Assembly (NCBI GenBank): GCA_963820795.1
Contig: CAWGBJ010000002.1
Location: forward strand, 62,001-126,000
From: Roseiarcus sp963820795
Lineage (GTDB): Bacteria; Pseudomonadota; Alphaproteobacteria; Rhizobiales; Beijerinckiaceae
Length of the DNA: 64,000 nt
Direction of reading: 5' to 3'
Every line of letters starts with the position of its first letter. Positions within the stretch are counted from its first letter, which is position 1. The translations under genes were made by a program, and so were the position numbers. This document shows positions 44,154-52,590 of the stretch, piece by piece. The notes below the pieces were generated by a model. It saw nothing but the letters and a program-made list of their open reading frames with translations. It had not been told where the DNA came from and did not search any database.

Positions 44154-45593
44154 TTGCGCCGGCATCGCGCCTTGGGCGAGAAGGTCGCTTTGCTGAGGGA
44201 GAAGCCTTTGGCTTCGCGGACGAGGCTCGCGGACACACCCGGGGAAGGCGTCCGCGCGGACGCGCAGGTTCCGGGGTCGCTCGGCGACCCGGGCGCCTTG
44301 CGATTCTGGGCGGCCGTCATCCTGACGGGCGTCGGGGCGGGGATCGGCGCGGCGCTCCTGACGGCTCTTCTGAAAGAGGTTCAGGGCCTCGCCTGGGGCG
44401 CGTACGAGCCTTCGGCGCTGATCGAGGCCGCCCGAAACGCCGGCCCCCTGCGGCACGTCCTCCTGCTCCTCGGCGCGGGCCTCCTCACGGCCGCCGGACA
44501 ATGGCTGCTGACGCGCCTTGCGTCGGGCAACAGCATCGACACGACCACGGCGATCTGGTTTCAGGCCGGACGAATGCCGACGCTGAGGGCGCTAGGCAGC
44601 GGCGTCTTGTCCATCGTCATCGTCGGGATGGGCGCATCGCTCGGGCGCGAGGGCGCGCCGAAGCAGGCTGGCGCGGTTTTCGGCAATCTCGCCTCCAACT
44701 GGCAGAGCCTCCCGGACGAACAGCGCCGGCTGATGGTGGCGATCGGCGCGGGGGCCGGCATGGCCGCTGTCTACAGCATGCCGCTCGGCGGCGCGCTGTT
44801 CGCGCTCGAGGTGCTGCGAGGCACGCTGGCGCTGAGGCTCGTCCTGCCGGCGCTCGCCGCATCCACGATCGCAACCGAGATCGCGACCTTCGTCATACCC
44901 AACGCGCCGATCTATTCGGTTCCCGCCTACGCCGTCACGACCCAGGTCTATGTCTGGGCTTTTCTCGCCGCGCCGATCATCGGCCTGTGGTCGGTCGCCT
45001 TCGTCCGTCTGATCGCCTGGGCGGATCGCGCCCGCCCGTCCGACTGGCGCCGCTTCGTCGCGCCCCCTGTCGTCTTTCTTGCGGTCGGGCTCCTTTCGAT
45101 CCCCTTGCCGGAAGTGCTGGGGAATGGGCAGGATGTCGCCGGGCATCTGTTCCGTCAGCCTCTCGCGCCTGTGACCCTCCTGGCGCTGCTGATGCTCCGG
45201 CCGCTCTCGACCGTCGTCTCCGTCGCGAGCGGCGCGCCGGGCGGCCTCTTCACGCCTTCGCTGTCTGCGGGCGCGCTCGCCGGCGGCGCCCTCGGCGCCC
45301 TCTGGCTGTCGTTCTTTCCCCAAGGCGACATCGGCCTTTTCGCGCTCGTCGGCGCCGGCGCGATGGTCGCGGCGACGACGCAGGGCCCGATCTCCACCCT
45401 CGTCATGATGATGGAACTGACCGGCGAGGCGCGCCATTTCGCCCTGCCGATGCTCATCGCCATCGTCGTGGCGACAGCGACTGCGCGGAGCATCGATGTG
45501 CGATCGATCTACGAAGCGCGGCTCACCGACGAACAGGTCGGGCAACGACTGCAGGCGCGGGACCCAGGCGGGCGCGACCGCCGCGTCGCTTGA
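44154..45593 (+). CDS. Voltage-gated chloride channel/H+ antiporter family protein (ClcA-like)
   Basis: A CLC-family membrane protein of up to 479 residues with about 10-12 hydrophobic helices. The ion-path motifs are GMGASLGREGAPKQAGA (GREGP-like; Pro is Ala) and GAPGGLFTPSLSAGALAG (GxFxP). The region of the usual first GSGIP motif is less clear. The first 45 residues are polar and unconserved, and the TTG at 44154 is only one of several possible starts. It would exchange chloride, or possibly fluoride, for protons. Confidence 0.82.
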   Translation: MRRHRALGEKVALLREKPLASRTRLADTPGEGVRADAQVPGSLGDPGALRFWAAVILTGVGAGIGAALLTALLKEVQGLAWGAYEPSALIEAARNAGPLRHVLLLLGAGLLTAAGQWLLTRLASGNSIDTTTAIWFQAGRMPTLRALGSGVLSIVIVGMGASLGREGAPKQAGAVFGNLASNWQSLPDEQRRLMVAIGAGAGMAAVYSMPLGGALFALEVLRGTLALRLVLPALAASTIATEIATFVIPNAPIYSVPAYAVTTQVYVWAFLAAPIIGLWSVAFVRLIAWADRARPSDWRRFVAPPVVFLAVGLLSIPLPEVLGNGQDVAGHLFRQPLAPVTLLALLMLRPLSTVVSVASGAPGGLFTPSLSAGALAGGALGALWLSFFPQGDIGLFALVGAGAMVAATTQGPISTLVMMMELTGEARHFALPMLIAIVVATATARSIDVRSIYEARLTDEQVGQRLQARDPGGRDRRVA

Positions 45594-46047
45594 CGGCGCC
45601 TATATTTGGACGACAACCGCCATGGCGGAGCCGCTGCGTCGAGGAAATTTGGACTTTCTTGGAATCCGCCGGATTGTCCCGCGTTTGCCCTTTCCGTCCC
45701 GTTTGGATTCTCTGGGATTTCCTTGGATTCTTTCGTCAAAAATTAGTGATTTCAATCGGTTGTGGGCGAGTCCCTCACGAGGAATATTTGCGGGCGCCAA
45801 GGCCCCTTGAGCAATCGCGCCACGGCCGCGCTCCGCCTAACGAGGGCCAGAAGAAGGGTTCGAAAATCATCAGGCAATCGTAGACGCTATTCCGAATTTA
45901 CGCAAAACCATGTCGTGGGAATTATCGAAATCGAAACGACCAGCACAAGGCTTTCACTTCTGGCGAGAGGCCTGGCGAAATCGCTGGCGGCAACTCGGTC
46001 CGGCGCCCTCGCGGCGCCCGACGCAACGGCCCCGGCCGCCGTTCGGT
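45594..46047. other. Intergenic region, nothing recognised
   Basis: A 454-bp gap. A T-rich stretch at 45640-45760 contains imperfect direct repeats of TTGGATTC, which could be the scar of an insertion. No gene, tRNA or clear repeat family was found. Confidence 0.45.
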
Positions 46048-46257
46048 TCACCTCTTCTCCACCCACGCGTCGCCGACCTTTTCGTAAACCCGCTTCACCG
46101 CCGCCCAGGCGATGCGAAAGGCGGCCTCTTCCTGACGTGGATCGTTGGCGTGCTCGGCGTAGGCGTGATTGAAGGCTTCGCGAAAGATCTCCTGCGCGTG
46201 CTCCGGCAAGTGGGAGCGGACCGAGGGCGGCAGATCGGCATTGACGCGATAGGGCAT
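46048..46257 (-). CDS. ChaB family protein
   Basis: A 69-residue ChaB-like protein. It begins MPYRVNADLPPSVRSHLPEH and continues AQEIFREAFNHAYAEH, the family pattern (LPxxVxxxLPxHAQxIYxxAFNxA). ChaB was named as a cation transport regulator in E. coli, but its mechanism is unclear. It lies 14 bp after the YdcH-like gene on the same strand. Confidence 0.85.
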   Translation of the reverse strand: MPYRVNADLPPSVRSHLPEHAQEIFREAFNHAYAEHANDPRQEEAAFRIAWAAVKRVYEKVGDAWVEKR

Positions 46258-46271
46258 GCCGCGTCCTTCCT

Positions 46272-46493
46272 TTAGGCGATGATGTCGGGCGTGATCTGGT
46301 CCTCAAGCAAGGTCAGCTTGTCGCGCAGGAGGAGCTTGCGCTTCTTCAGCCTCTGCAGTTGCAGCCGGTCGCCTTGCCCGGCTTCGCTCAGGGCCTCGAT
46401 CGCAGCGTCGAGGTCGCGGTGCTCCTCGCGCAACCGCTCGATCTGGGCGACGAGAGCGGCGCGCTCCTCCGGCGTAAGCTCCTTGCCAACCAT
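46272..46493 (-). CDS. YdcH/DUF465 family protein
   Basis: A 73-residue, wholly helical protein with the DUF465 pattern: LREEHRDLDAAIEAL followed by LQLQRLKKRKLLLRDKLTLLED. These small coiled-coil proteins are common in proteobacteria; their function is unknown. The ATG at 46493 is used rather than an earlier frame opening. Confidence 0.85.
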   Translation of the reverse strand: MVGKELTPEERAALVAQIERLREEHRDLDAAIEALSEAGQGDRLQLQRLKKRKLLLRDKLTLLEDQITPDIIA

Positions 46494-46607
46494 TCCGGGC
46501 CTTCCGCTCCGCAACGCCCTCAACGGGCGTCTCGAAGAGTCAAGACTATGACCGCCCGAAATGGCGGGCGCAAGGCGCCAACCTTGGGCGGGGTCGCGAG
46601 GGCGAGC

Positions 46608-47438
46608 TCACGAGGTTCTGTCGACGAAAGCCGCCTCGATCTCCCTGGCGCCGGGCAAGCCGGCGAAGGCGTCAAAGCGGCCGTGCTCGGCGATGTCGCG
46701 TGCAGCGCGCATCAAGGCTCCCCATGCCACCCGGGCGAGCGCGCCGCCGGTGCTGATGCGTCTGACGCCAAGGTCTTCGAGCTGAGGGCGGGTGAAGCCC
46801 GGCGCGCCGACAAGCACGTTGACCGGCAGCGTCCCGGCGACGCGCACGACCTCGGCGACCTCGTCCGGCGTTTTCAGTCCCGGCGCGTAAAGGACATCGG
46901 CGCCGGCTTCCGCGTAAGCCTGCAGCCGCCGCAGCGCCTCGGGAAGGCCGCCCGCCTGGCGCAGAATTGCTTCGCTCCGCGCCGTCAAGAGGACCGTCTC
47001 GCCGCTGGCGTTGATCGCCGCCCGCGCCGCATTCAGCCGCTCGACGGCTTCGCTCATCGCAAAGAGCGGCGCGTTGCGGTCGCCCGTGTAATCCTCGATC
47101 GAAAAGCCGGCGACCCCAGCGCCGATGCAGAGCCTCGCGCTCTCGTAGACGCCCTCGGCGTCGCGGGCGAAACCGGCCTCGAAATCCGCATTGAGCGGGA
47201 CCTCGACCGCGGCCGCCACCTCCCTGATGTGGCTCAACGCCTGCCCCCGGTCGACGGCGCCGTCGGCCTTGCCGGCCGCAAACGCCATGCCGGCGCTCGA
47301 CGTCGCGAGCGCCGGGAAGCCAAGCGAAGCGAGATATTTCGCCGACCCGACGTCATACGGATTCGGCATCACGAAGCAGCCGGGCGAGCGATGCAGTTCA
47401 GCGAAGCGGCGACGCTTCTCGGCGACGGTCGGAATCAT
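46608..47438 (-). CDS. Isocitrate lyase/PEP mutase family protein
   Basis: A 276-residue TIM-barrel enzyme of the PEP mutase/oxaloacetate decarboxylase group. Visible: MPNPYDVGSAKYLASLGFPALATSSAG, PLNADFEAGFA with the Mg-binding Asp/Glu, and FSIEDYTGD. The KKCG loop Cys of isocitrate lyase is absent, so it is not a true isocitrate lyase. It probably cleaves or forms C-C bonds in an alpha-keto acid. The ATG overlaps the acetyltransferase stop by 4 bp. Confidence 0.85.
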   Translation of the reverse strand: MIPTVAEKRRRFAELHRSPGCFVMPNPYDVGSAKYLASLGFPALATSSAGMAFAAGKADGAVDRGQALSHIREVAAAVEVPLNADFEAGFARDAEGVYESARLCIGAGVAGFSIEDYTGDRNAPLFAMSEAVERLNAARAAINASGETVLLTARSEAILRQAGGLPEALRRLQAYAEAGADVLYAPGLKTPDEVAEVVRVAGTLPVNVLVGAPGFTRPQLEDLGVRRISTGGALARVAWGALMRAARDIAEHGRFDAFAGLPGAREIEAAFVDRTS

Positions 47439-48145
47439 TGCGCGGCTCCCGGCATTAGACTGGAGAGGCTTTGCTTCTGGCGCCCCTGGCCATCGAAATT
47501 GTCGGGCGCGAGCCAGCGCTCGTAGGCGGCCTTGCGCGCCGGCCACTCGGCATCGAGCATCGAGAACCAGGCGGTATCGCGGTTGCGGCCCTTGACAATC
47601 ATGTGCTGGCGGAAAATCCCCTCGAAGGTGAAGCCGAAGCGCTCGGCCGCGCGCTTCGACGGCGCGTTGAGATTGTTGCACTTCCACTCGTAGCGGCGAT
47701 TGCCGAGATCGTCGAAGACATAAGCCGCGAAGAGATATTGCGCTTCGGTCGCACCGGCCGTCCGTTGCATCGCCGGGGTATACATGATGTTGCCGACCTC
47801 GATGACGCGGTTCGGCAGGTCGATGCGCATCAGGGTCTGGTAGCCGAGCGCGCGCCCGGAGGCGTTGTCGATGACGGCGAAGAACAGCGGATCGGTCGAG
47901 CGCGCCTTGGCCTCGAGGTTCGAACGAAACTCGTCGAGACGGCGATAGGGTCCGTCGAAGAGATAGGCCCAGACGCTGTCCCGCGCCGCATCGCCGTTCG
48001 AGCCCTCATAGAGCGCCTCGGCGTGTTTCTCCGCGTCGAGCGGCGCGAGCGTGATCCACCGGCCCTTGAGCGTAATCGGCTCGGGCCGCCGCGCGGGATG
48101 CGCGTCGACCGGGGGGCCGATGGGTAGCGCGGGCTGAGGCGTCAT
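47435..48145 (-). CDS. GNAT family N-acetyltransferase
   Basis: A 236-residue RimJ/RimL-like acetyltransferase. Visible: LKGRWITLAPLDAEKHAEALY, GRALGYQTLMRID, VIEVGNIMYTPAMQRTAGATEA (acetyl-CoA loop) and ECxxxNxxSKRAAERFGFTFEG seen as EWKCNNLNAPSKRAAERFGF. The start at 48145 overlaps the toxin-like gene stop by 4 bp; an ATG at 48175 would overlap it by 34 bp. The target amine is unknown. Confidence 0.87.
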   Translation of the reverse strand: MTPQPALPIGPPVDAHPARRPEPITLKGRWITLAPLDAEKHAEALYEGSNGDAARDSVWAYLFDGPYRRLDEFRSNLEAKARSTDPLFFAVIDNASGRALGYQTLMRIDLPNRVIEVGNIMYTPAMQRTAGATEAQYLFAAYVFDDLGNRRYEWKCNNLNAPSKRAAERFGFTFEGIFRQHMIVKGRNRDTAWFSMLDAEWPARKAAYERWLAPDNFDGQGRQKQSLSSLMPGAAQ

Positions 48146-48570
48146 CGTGGCGAAGGTTTCCTCGAAGCTTGCCATGCGTCGTTCACGTCAGTCTTGGCGA
48201 AATCCTCGCCCTTGAACAGAAGCCGCGCGCCGGCGGCTTTGGCGCACGCGTAGGAGAGGCAATCTGCGAAGTTCAAACGGGCCGGATGACGTCCTCTTCC
48301 GAACCGCTCGAAGCAACGCACGGCTCCTCTGCCGACCACTGCATCCACCGGAACCTCGTCTATCTCGGCTCGCTCGAGAAGCTTCTCGAATTGGCGCTCC
48401 GCCTGGTGGGGCGCAATGTCCAATCGCGAAGCGAGGACCAAGCAAGTTTCTACGCGTACGACGCTCGAGGTTATTCGTCGCTCTGCCCTCTCGATGGCGC
48501 GCATGAACAGTTCGCGATCCGGTTCCAGGGCCAGTATTGCGACGAAAGCCGACGTATCGACGAATATCAA
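48142..48570 (-). CDS. vapC: PIN-domain ribonuclease toxin VapC
   Basis: A 142-residue PIN-domain RNase: IFVDTSAFVAIL (first Asp), VETCLVLASRL (Glu), LNFADCLSYACAKAAGARLLFKGEDFAKTD (second and third Asp). These are the acidic residues that hold Mg. The proposed TTG start at 48570 overlaps the vapB stop as TTGA, the classic coupling of these modules; a TTG at 48579 would give a longer overlap. It resembles VapC partners of Rv0623-type antitoxins. Confidence 0.87.
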   Translation of the reverse strand: MIFVDTSAFVAILALEPDRELFMRAIERAERRITSSVVRVETCLVLASRLDIAPHQAERQFEKLLERAEIDEVPVDAVVGRGAVRCFERFGRGRHPARLNFADCLSYACAKAAGARLLFKGEDFAKTDVNDAWQASRKPSPR

Positions 48571-48806
48571 TGACCCCAAAGCTCGTCGATCTCGTCCTTA
48601 GTCACCTCCCGCGCGTTGGGCCCGGCCATCGCCGCCGTCTCCTGCGCGAGTTCCTCCAGCTGCTCTTCGAGAGGCCTCTTGTCGCGTTCGCGCTTCAGTT
48701 CGTTGCGGAGCGCGAAGGCGATCGCCTCGGTCATGTTGGTCTTGCGCAGTTCGGCCAGCTTGCGGGCGAGCTCGCCTACTTCGGGGTCACGAATGCTGAT
48801 GGCCAT
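48567..48806 (-). CDS. vapB: VapB antitoxin (Rv0623-like)
   Basis: A 79-residue antitoxin. The N-terminal ribbon-helix-helix-like part reads AISIRDPEVGELARKLAELRKTNMTEAIAFAL, followed by a charged helix that wraps the toxin and a LWGH end. The ATG at 48806 follows a TATA-rich palindromic operator and overlaps vapC by 4 bp. It binds its own promoter in known systems. Confidence 0.87.
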   Translation of the reverse strand: MAISIRDPEVGELARKLAELRKTNMTEAIAFALRNELKRERDKRPLEEQLEELAQETAAMAGPNAREVTKDEIDELWGH

Positions 48807-48816
48807 GGCGGAATTC

Positions 48817-48849
48817 CGTATATACGCACGACGGCCAGATCGTATATGC
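48817..48849 (-). promoter_or_regulatory. Probable VapB operator
   Basis: The perfect palindrome CGTATATACG (48817-48826) and a second CGTATATGC (48841-48849) lie just before vapB, in a TATA-rich patch of an otherwise GC-rich region. This is the usual arrangement for VapBC autoregulation. Confidence 0.6.
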
Positions 48850-49033
48850 AACCCGCCCGCTCCTTTGTCAATGATTGTCCCATGGCGCGCCGTTCGTCGG
48901 GGCGACCCGCCAGTAAGCAGCCCAACCACATGAAACTCCTCAAAAATCGCAAAGTGAAACATAACACTGCGCCGACATTTCGCATGCAGCATTCACCTTT
49001 AAACATGCAGTGTGGCGCTGATACATGGGCGTT

Positions 49034-49489
49034 TCATTCGTAGAAGAACGGTGTCAGGTTAAGAACCTCCAGACCACGCTCACTCGACGCAATGTGGAGG
49101 TCGTGATCGACTGTCCACAATTTTACTTGTCTGGGATCGAGAGAAAGAAGCGCGGCGTCGGTCAGCCCCAGGCGAATGAAGCTCGAAGACTTTGAAGCTT
49201 TTTTAGCCGAGATGATGGACTCCTCTGCCGATTGAATGAACTTTTGATAGGTCGTCATGATCTCAGAGCGCATCGGATCAGCTGCCTGACGAAGAAGGTT
49301 CGAGGCCTCAGTTAGAATATGGGAGGTGCAAACGAGTCTCAACTCTCGTACCAACAACCGCTGAAGCAAATCAAAGTGATTTACCGTATAGGTCGGATGT
49401 AACCTACGATGCTTCCCGATGAAATTGGAATTAGTAAGACCCACGACGAGAAGAACCAAGAGATTAGTGTCGACGACTACGGCTTTCAT
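49034..49489 (-). CDS. PIN-domain protein, possible toxin of an uncharacterised pair
   Basis: A 151-residue PIN-like protein: AVVVDTNLLVLLVVG (first Asp), HILTEASNLLRQ (Glu), LGLTDAALLSLD (Asp) and LWTVDHDLHIASSERG (last Asp). The acidic quartet of an Mg-dependent RNase is thus present, but the long middle region (YTVNHFDLLQRLLVRELRL) is unlike common VapC proteins. The ATG at 49489 overlaps the stop of the 99-residue gene upstream (TGATG). Base composition is AT-richer than its neighbours, which suggests acquisition. Confidence 0.72.
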   Translation of the reverse strand: MKAVVVDTNLLVLLVVGLTNSNFIGKHRRLHPTYTVNHFDLLQRLLVRELRLVCTSHILTEASNLLRQAADPMRSEIMTTYQKFIQSAEESIISAKKASKSSSFIRLGLTDAALLSLDPRQVKLWTVDHDLHIASSERGLEVLNLTPFFYE

Positions 49490-49788
49490 CACCCCAGCGC
49501 CGGCTCACGGTTTCGCATTTCGAGCACTGCGTTCTCTCCACCAGATACAACAATGACTTTGTATTCGCGTCGTGGCTTTGAGAGCGCCGCGAGGGCTGCC
49601 GCTGCTTTGCTCAGATCATTAACGTCCCCATGCGGATAACGATCAAACCCAAGGGTGATTTCCCAATTTCGATCCTTCCACCGCACTTCCTCCAGCCCGA
49701 TGCTCCCGATCTTTTCGTCAGAATAAACCGATTTCAGCCACTGCTTCGCGTGCCGGATCGCTTCTCCCGGTTCAAGTTCTTTCTCCAT
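49489..49788 (-). CDS. Unknown 99-residue protein coupled to a PIN-domain gene
   Basis: A small acidic/basic protein, MEKELEPGEAIRHAKQWLKSVY followed by EEVRWKDRNWEITLGFDR and a C-terminal YKVIVVSGGENAVLEMRNRE. The WEITLGFDR and EYKVIVV strands suggest a compact alpha/beta fold. GGGAGA precedes the ATG at 49788, and its stop overlaps the PIN gene start. By position and size it could be the antitoxin of that pair, but it does not resemble VapB families I know. Confidence 0.65.
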   Translation of the reverse strand: MEKELEPGEAIRHAKQWLKSVYSDEKIGSIGLEEVRWKDRNWEITLGFDRYPHGDVNDLSKAAAALAALSKPRREYKVIVVSGGENAVLEMRNREPALG

Positions 49789-49862
49789 ACCAATCTCCCG
49801 GTGCGTCCGTTGAGGGATATGCACTGCTCTATCCGTCAGCAAAGACGCCGCCGCCGCTCCCG

Positions 49863-51695
49863 TCAATGATTGTCCCGCGGAACCCCCGTGGTTTGTGCGA
49901 GCCGCTGGTATTGGATCGCCGGCTTCAGCACCATGCCCTCGTCGAACTGCGCCACCATCTCGCGCTGAATTTGCTGCCAGGGCGTCTGGCTCCTGGGGTA
50001 GTCATAGCCGCCGTGCTTTGACAGCGCCGCGCGTCGCTCGTTGAGCTCGGCCTCCGAAATCAGGATGTTGGCCTGGCGCTTCTTAAGGTCGATGCGCACC
50101 CGGTCCCCGGTTTTGAGGAGCGCCAAGCCGCCGCCCGCCGCCGCCTCCGGCGAGGCGTTAAGGATCGACGGCGATCCGGACGTGCCGGACTGGCGTCCGT
50201 CGCCAATGCAGGGCAGCGCGTGCACGCCCTTCTTGATGAGCGCCGCCGGCGGCTGCATGTTGACCACTTCCGCCCCGCCGGGATAGCCGATCGGCCCCGT
50301 GCCGCGCATGAAGAGGATCGAGTGCTCGTCGATCTTGAGCTGCGGATCGTCGATGCGGCGGTGATAATCTTCCGGCCCGTCGAACACGATCGCGCGGCCC
50401 TCGAAGGCGTCGGGGTCTTTCGGATTGGAGAGAAAGCGCCGGCGAAACTCTTCGTCGATGACGCTCGTCTTCATGATCGCGTCGTCGAAGAGATTGCCGG
50501 AAAGCACGATGAAGCCTGCGTTCTCCCTCAGTGGCTTCTCGATCGGGAAGATGACATCCGGATCGTCCGACTTCGTCTTGGCGCAGTTCTCGCCGATCGA
50601 CTTGCCGTTGACGGTCAGCGCCTTCTCGTGGAGGAGCTTGCGCTTCATCAGCTCATGCACGACCGCCGGCACGCCGCCGGCGCGATGGAACTCCTCGCCG
50701 AGATACTTGCCCGCGGGCTGCATGTTGACCAGCAGCGGCACATTGTGCCCGACGCGCTCCCAGTCGCCGATGTCGAGCTTGACGCCGATATGGCGGGCGA
50801 TCGCGTTAATGTGGATCGGCGCGTTGGTCGAGCCGCCGATCGCGCTGTTGATGACGATCGTGTTCTCGAACGCCTCGCGCGTCAGGATGTCCGAAGGCTT
50901 CAGGTCCTCCCACACCATGTCGACGATCCGCCGGCCGGTTTCGTAGGCAATCTGGCCGCGCTCGCGATGCGGCGCCGGGATCGCGGCGCAACCCGGCAGG
51001 CTCATGCCGAGCGCCTCGGCGAGCGCATTCATGGTCGAGGCCGTGCCCATCGTGTTGCAATGGCCGATCGACGGCGCCGAGGAGGTGACGATCTCCATGA
51101 ACTGCTCGTAATCGATCTTGCCTTCGGCGAGGTCGGAGCGCGCCTGCCAGACGATGGTGCCGGAGCCGGAACGCTGGCCGTGGTGCCAGCCGTTGTTCAT
51201 CGGCCCGCCGGAAAGGACGATGGCGGGAATGTTGACGGTCGCCGCCGCCATGATGCAGGCGGGCGTCGTCTTGTCGCAGCCCGTGGTCAGCACCACCCCG
51301 TCGATGAAATAGCCCATCAGGATTTCGACCAGGCCGAGATAGGCGAGGTTGCGATCGAGCGCCGCGGTCGGCCGCTTGCCGGTCTCCTGGATCGGATGGA
51401 CGGGAAATTCGAACGGCACGCCGCCGGCAGACAGAATGCCATCGCGCACCCGCTTGGCGAGTTCGAGGTGATGGCGGTTGCAGGGCGAAAGATCGGAGCC
51501 GGTCTGGGCGATGCCGATGATCGGCTTGCCGGAGCGCAGCTCTCCCGGCGTTAGGCCGAAATTGAGGTAGCGCTCGATGTAGAGCGCCGTCATGCCAGGA
51601 TTATCCGGGTTGTCGAACCACAGGCGCGAGCGGAGCTGCCGTTTGGGTTCGGCTTTTGCGCCGCCGTTTGATTTGGTTTTGGGCTTGTCGGCCAT
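49863..51695 (-). CDS. IlvD/Edd family sugar-acid dehydratase
   Basis: A 610-residue iron-sulfur dehydratase. The cluster cysteines lie in SDLSPCNRHH, TGCDKTTPAC and GHCNTMGTASTMN; INSAIGGSTNAPIHINAIARH and CIGDGRQSGTSGSPSILNASPEAAAGGGLALL are family signatures. Its length and the SGRKPxIGIAQTGSDLSPCN pattern fit L-arabinonate/D-xylonate-type dehydratases better than the amino-acid enzyme IlvD. It would make a 2-keto-3-deoxy sugar acid. It stands alone. Confidence 0.87.
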   Translation of the reverse strand: MADKPKTKSNGGAKAEPKRQLRSRLWFDNPDNPGMTALYIERYLNFGLTPGELRSGKPIIGIAQTGSDLSPCNRHHLELAKRVRDGILSAGGVPFEFPVHPIQETGKRPTAALDRNLAYLGLVEILMGYFIDGVVLTTGCDKTTPACIMAAATVNIPAIVLSGGPMNNGWHHGQRSGSGTIVWQARSDLAEGKIDYEQFMEIVTSSAPSIGHCNTMGTASTMNALAEALGMSLPGCAAIPAPHRERGQIAYETGRRIVDMVWEDLKPSDILTREAFENTIVINSAIGGSTNAPIHINAIARHIGVKLDIGDWERVGHNVPLLVNMQPAGKYLGEEFHRAGGVPAVVHELMKRKLLHEKALTVNGKSIGENCAKTKSDDPDVIFPIEKPLRENAGFIVLSGNLFDDAIMKTSVIDEEFRRRFLSNPKDPDAFEGRAIVFDGPEDYHRRIDDPQLKIDEHSILFMRGTGPIGYPGGAEVVNMQPPAALIKKGVHALPCIGDGRQSGTSGSPSILNASPEAAAGGGLALLKTGDRVRIDLKKRQANILISEAELNERRAALSKHGGYDYPRSQTPWQQIQREMVAQFDEGMVLKPAIQYQRLAQTTGVPRDNH

Positions 51696-51860
51696 GGTTC
51701 GAACCTCCCGCGCCGCGCCGCTCGCGGCGATTGCTCTGACATGTCAGTATGCGGCGGCGGGGCCAAGGATTCAACGCCTGACTGCCGGTCGGGCAGGCTC
51801 ATTCTGCTCCGGCTGCTTCAGTCCACCCGGTAAAGATGCCCGATCGATCCGGTTTGAGCC

Positions 51861-52442
51861 TCACATCGCCAGCGGCGAGACGCCGAACAGCCATCGGTGC
51901 GCCCCGGCAAGGAACGCGATCCAGAATACGACGCCGAGAACGACCGCCCCAGCCGTCGCGCCCCATTCCGGCGTCGGATACATGACGGCATTGAGTCGGT
52001 CGCGCCCGTAGGAGCTGACGAGGTCCGCAACCGCCCAGACGAGGAAGGCGCCGAACAGTAGCAGATCGGCGGCGGAGCCGTTGGCGAGAAGATGTCCGGC
52101 GCCCCACACGGCGACGCCCCAGACCATCGGATGATGGACGGCGACCGCGATATGGCTCTTCTTGAAGAGATACGCGCCAATGAGGATGAAGCTGATCAAC
52201 ATCAGGGTCAGGGTGGTGTGCCGCGCCCAGATCGGCGGCGACCAAAGGATTGGCGCGTCCCATCGGGCTCGCGCGAACCCCCAAACGATCAGCACGAGGC
52301 CGATCAGCGAGAGCAGGGAATAGACGCCCTTCCAGGGACCTTCGCCGAGCCTTGCAATCGCCTTGGTGCGGGCGCCTTCGGCAAAAATGCGCGTCGAGTG
52401 AAGTCCCAGAAAGATCACGAGGCCAAGCGCCAGGATCGCCAT
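51861..52442 (-). CDS. NnrU family membrane protein
   Basis: A 193-residue protein with 5-6 hydrophobic helices. Family marks are LGLHSTRIFAEGAR at the N-terminus, HITLTLMLISFILIGA seen as ARHTTLTLMLISFIL, and HPMVWGVAVWGAGHLLANGSAADLLLFG. NnrU proteins accompany nitrite/nitric-oxide reduction genes in some bacteria but also occur widely without them, as here. The biochemical role is unknown. Confidence 0.88.
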   Translation of the reverse strand: MAILALGLVIFLGLHSTRIFAEGARTKAIARLGEGPWKGVYSLLSLIGLVLIVWGFARARWDAPILWSPPIWARHTTLTLMLISFILIGAYLFKKSHIAVAVHHPMVWGVAVWGAGHLLANGSAADLLLFGAFLVWAVADLVSSYGRDRLNAVMYPTPEWGATAGAVVLGVVFWIAFLAGAHRWLFGVSPLAM

Positions 52443-52590
52443 GCGGTGTTCGCCTTGGTTAGGGACGGCGGCCGCGAAGGTATGCGCGAAGGCTCGAGCA
52501 AAGCAAGGCTGGGTGAATAGCCAAAGGGCGGGCTTGTCCCGCAGGGGCAGAGGCCGCAGGCATGACTGGGAATCCCTCGGGAGCGCTCAG

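Noticed and set aside
42260..45883. Long open frames antisense to purK and in a second frame of clcA
   Set aside because: Their proteins are Arg/Ala/Gly-rich with no domain similarity and lie wholly over genes with strong family motifs; this is the usual effect of high GC.
50220..51554. A 444-codon open frame antisense to the IlvD/Edd dehydratase
   Set aside because: Composition is dominated by Arg, Ala, Asp and Val as expected for a shadow of a high-GC gene, and it has no ribosome site or motif.
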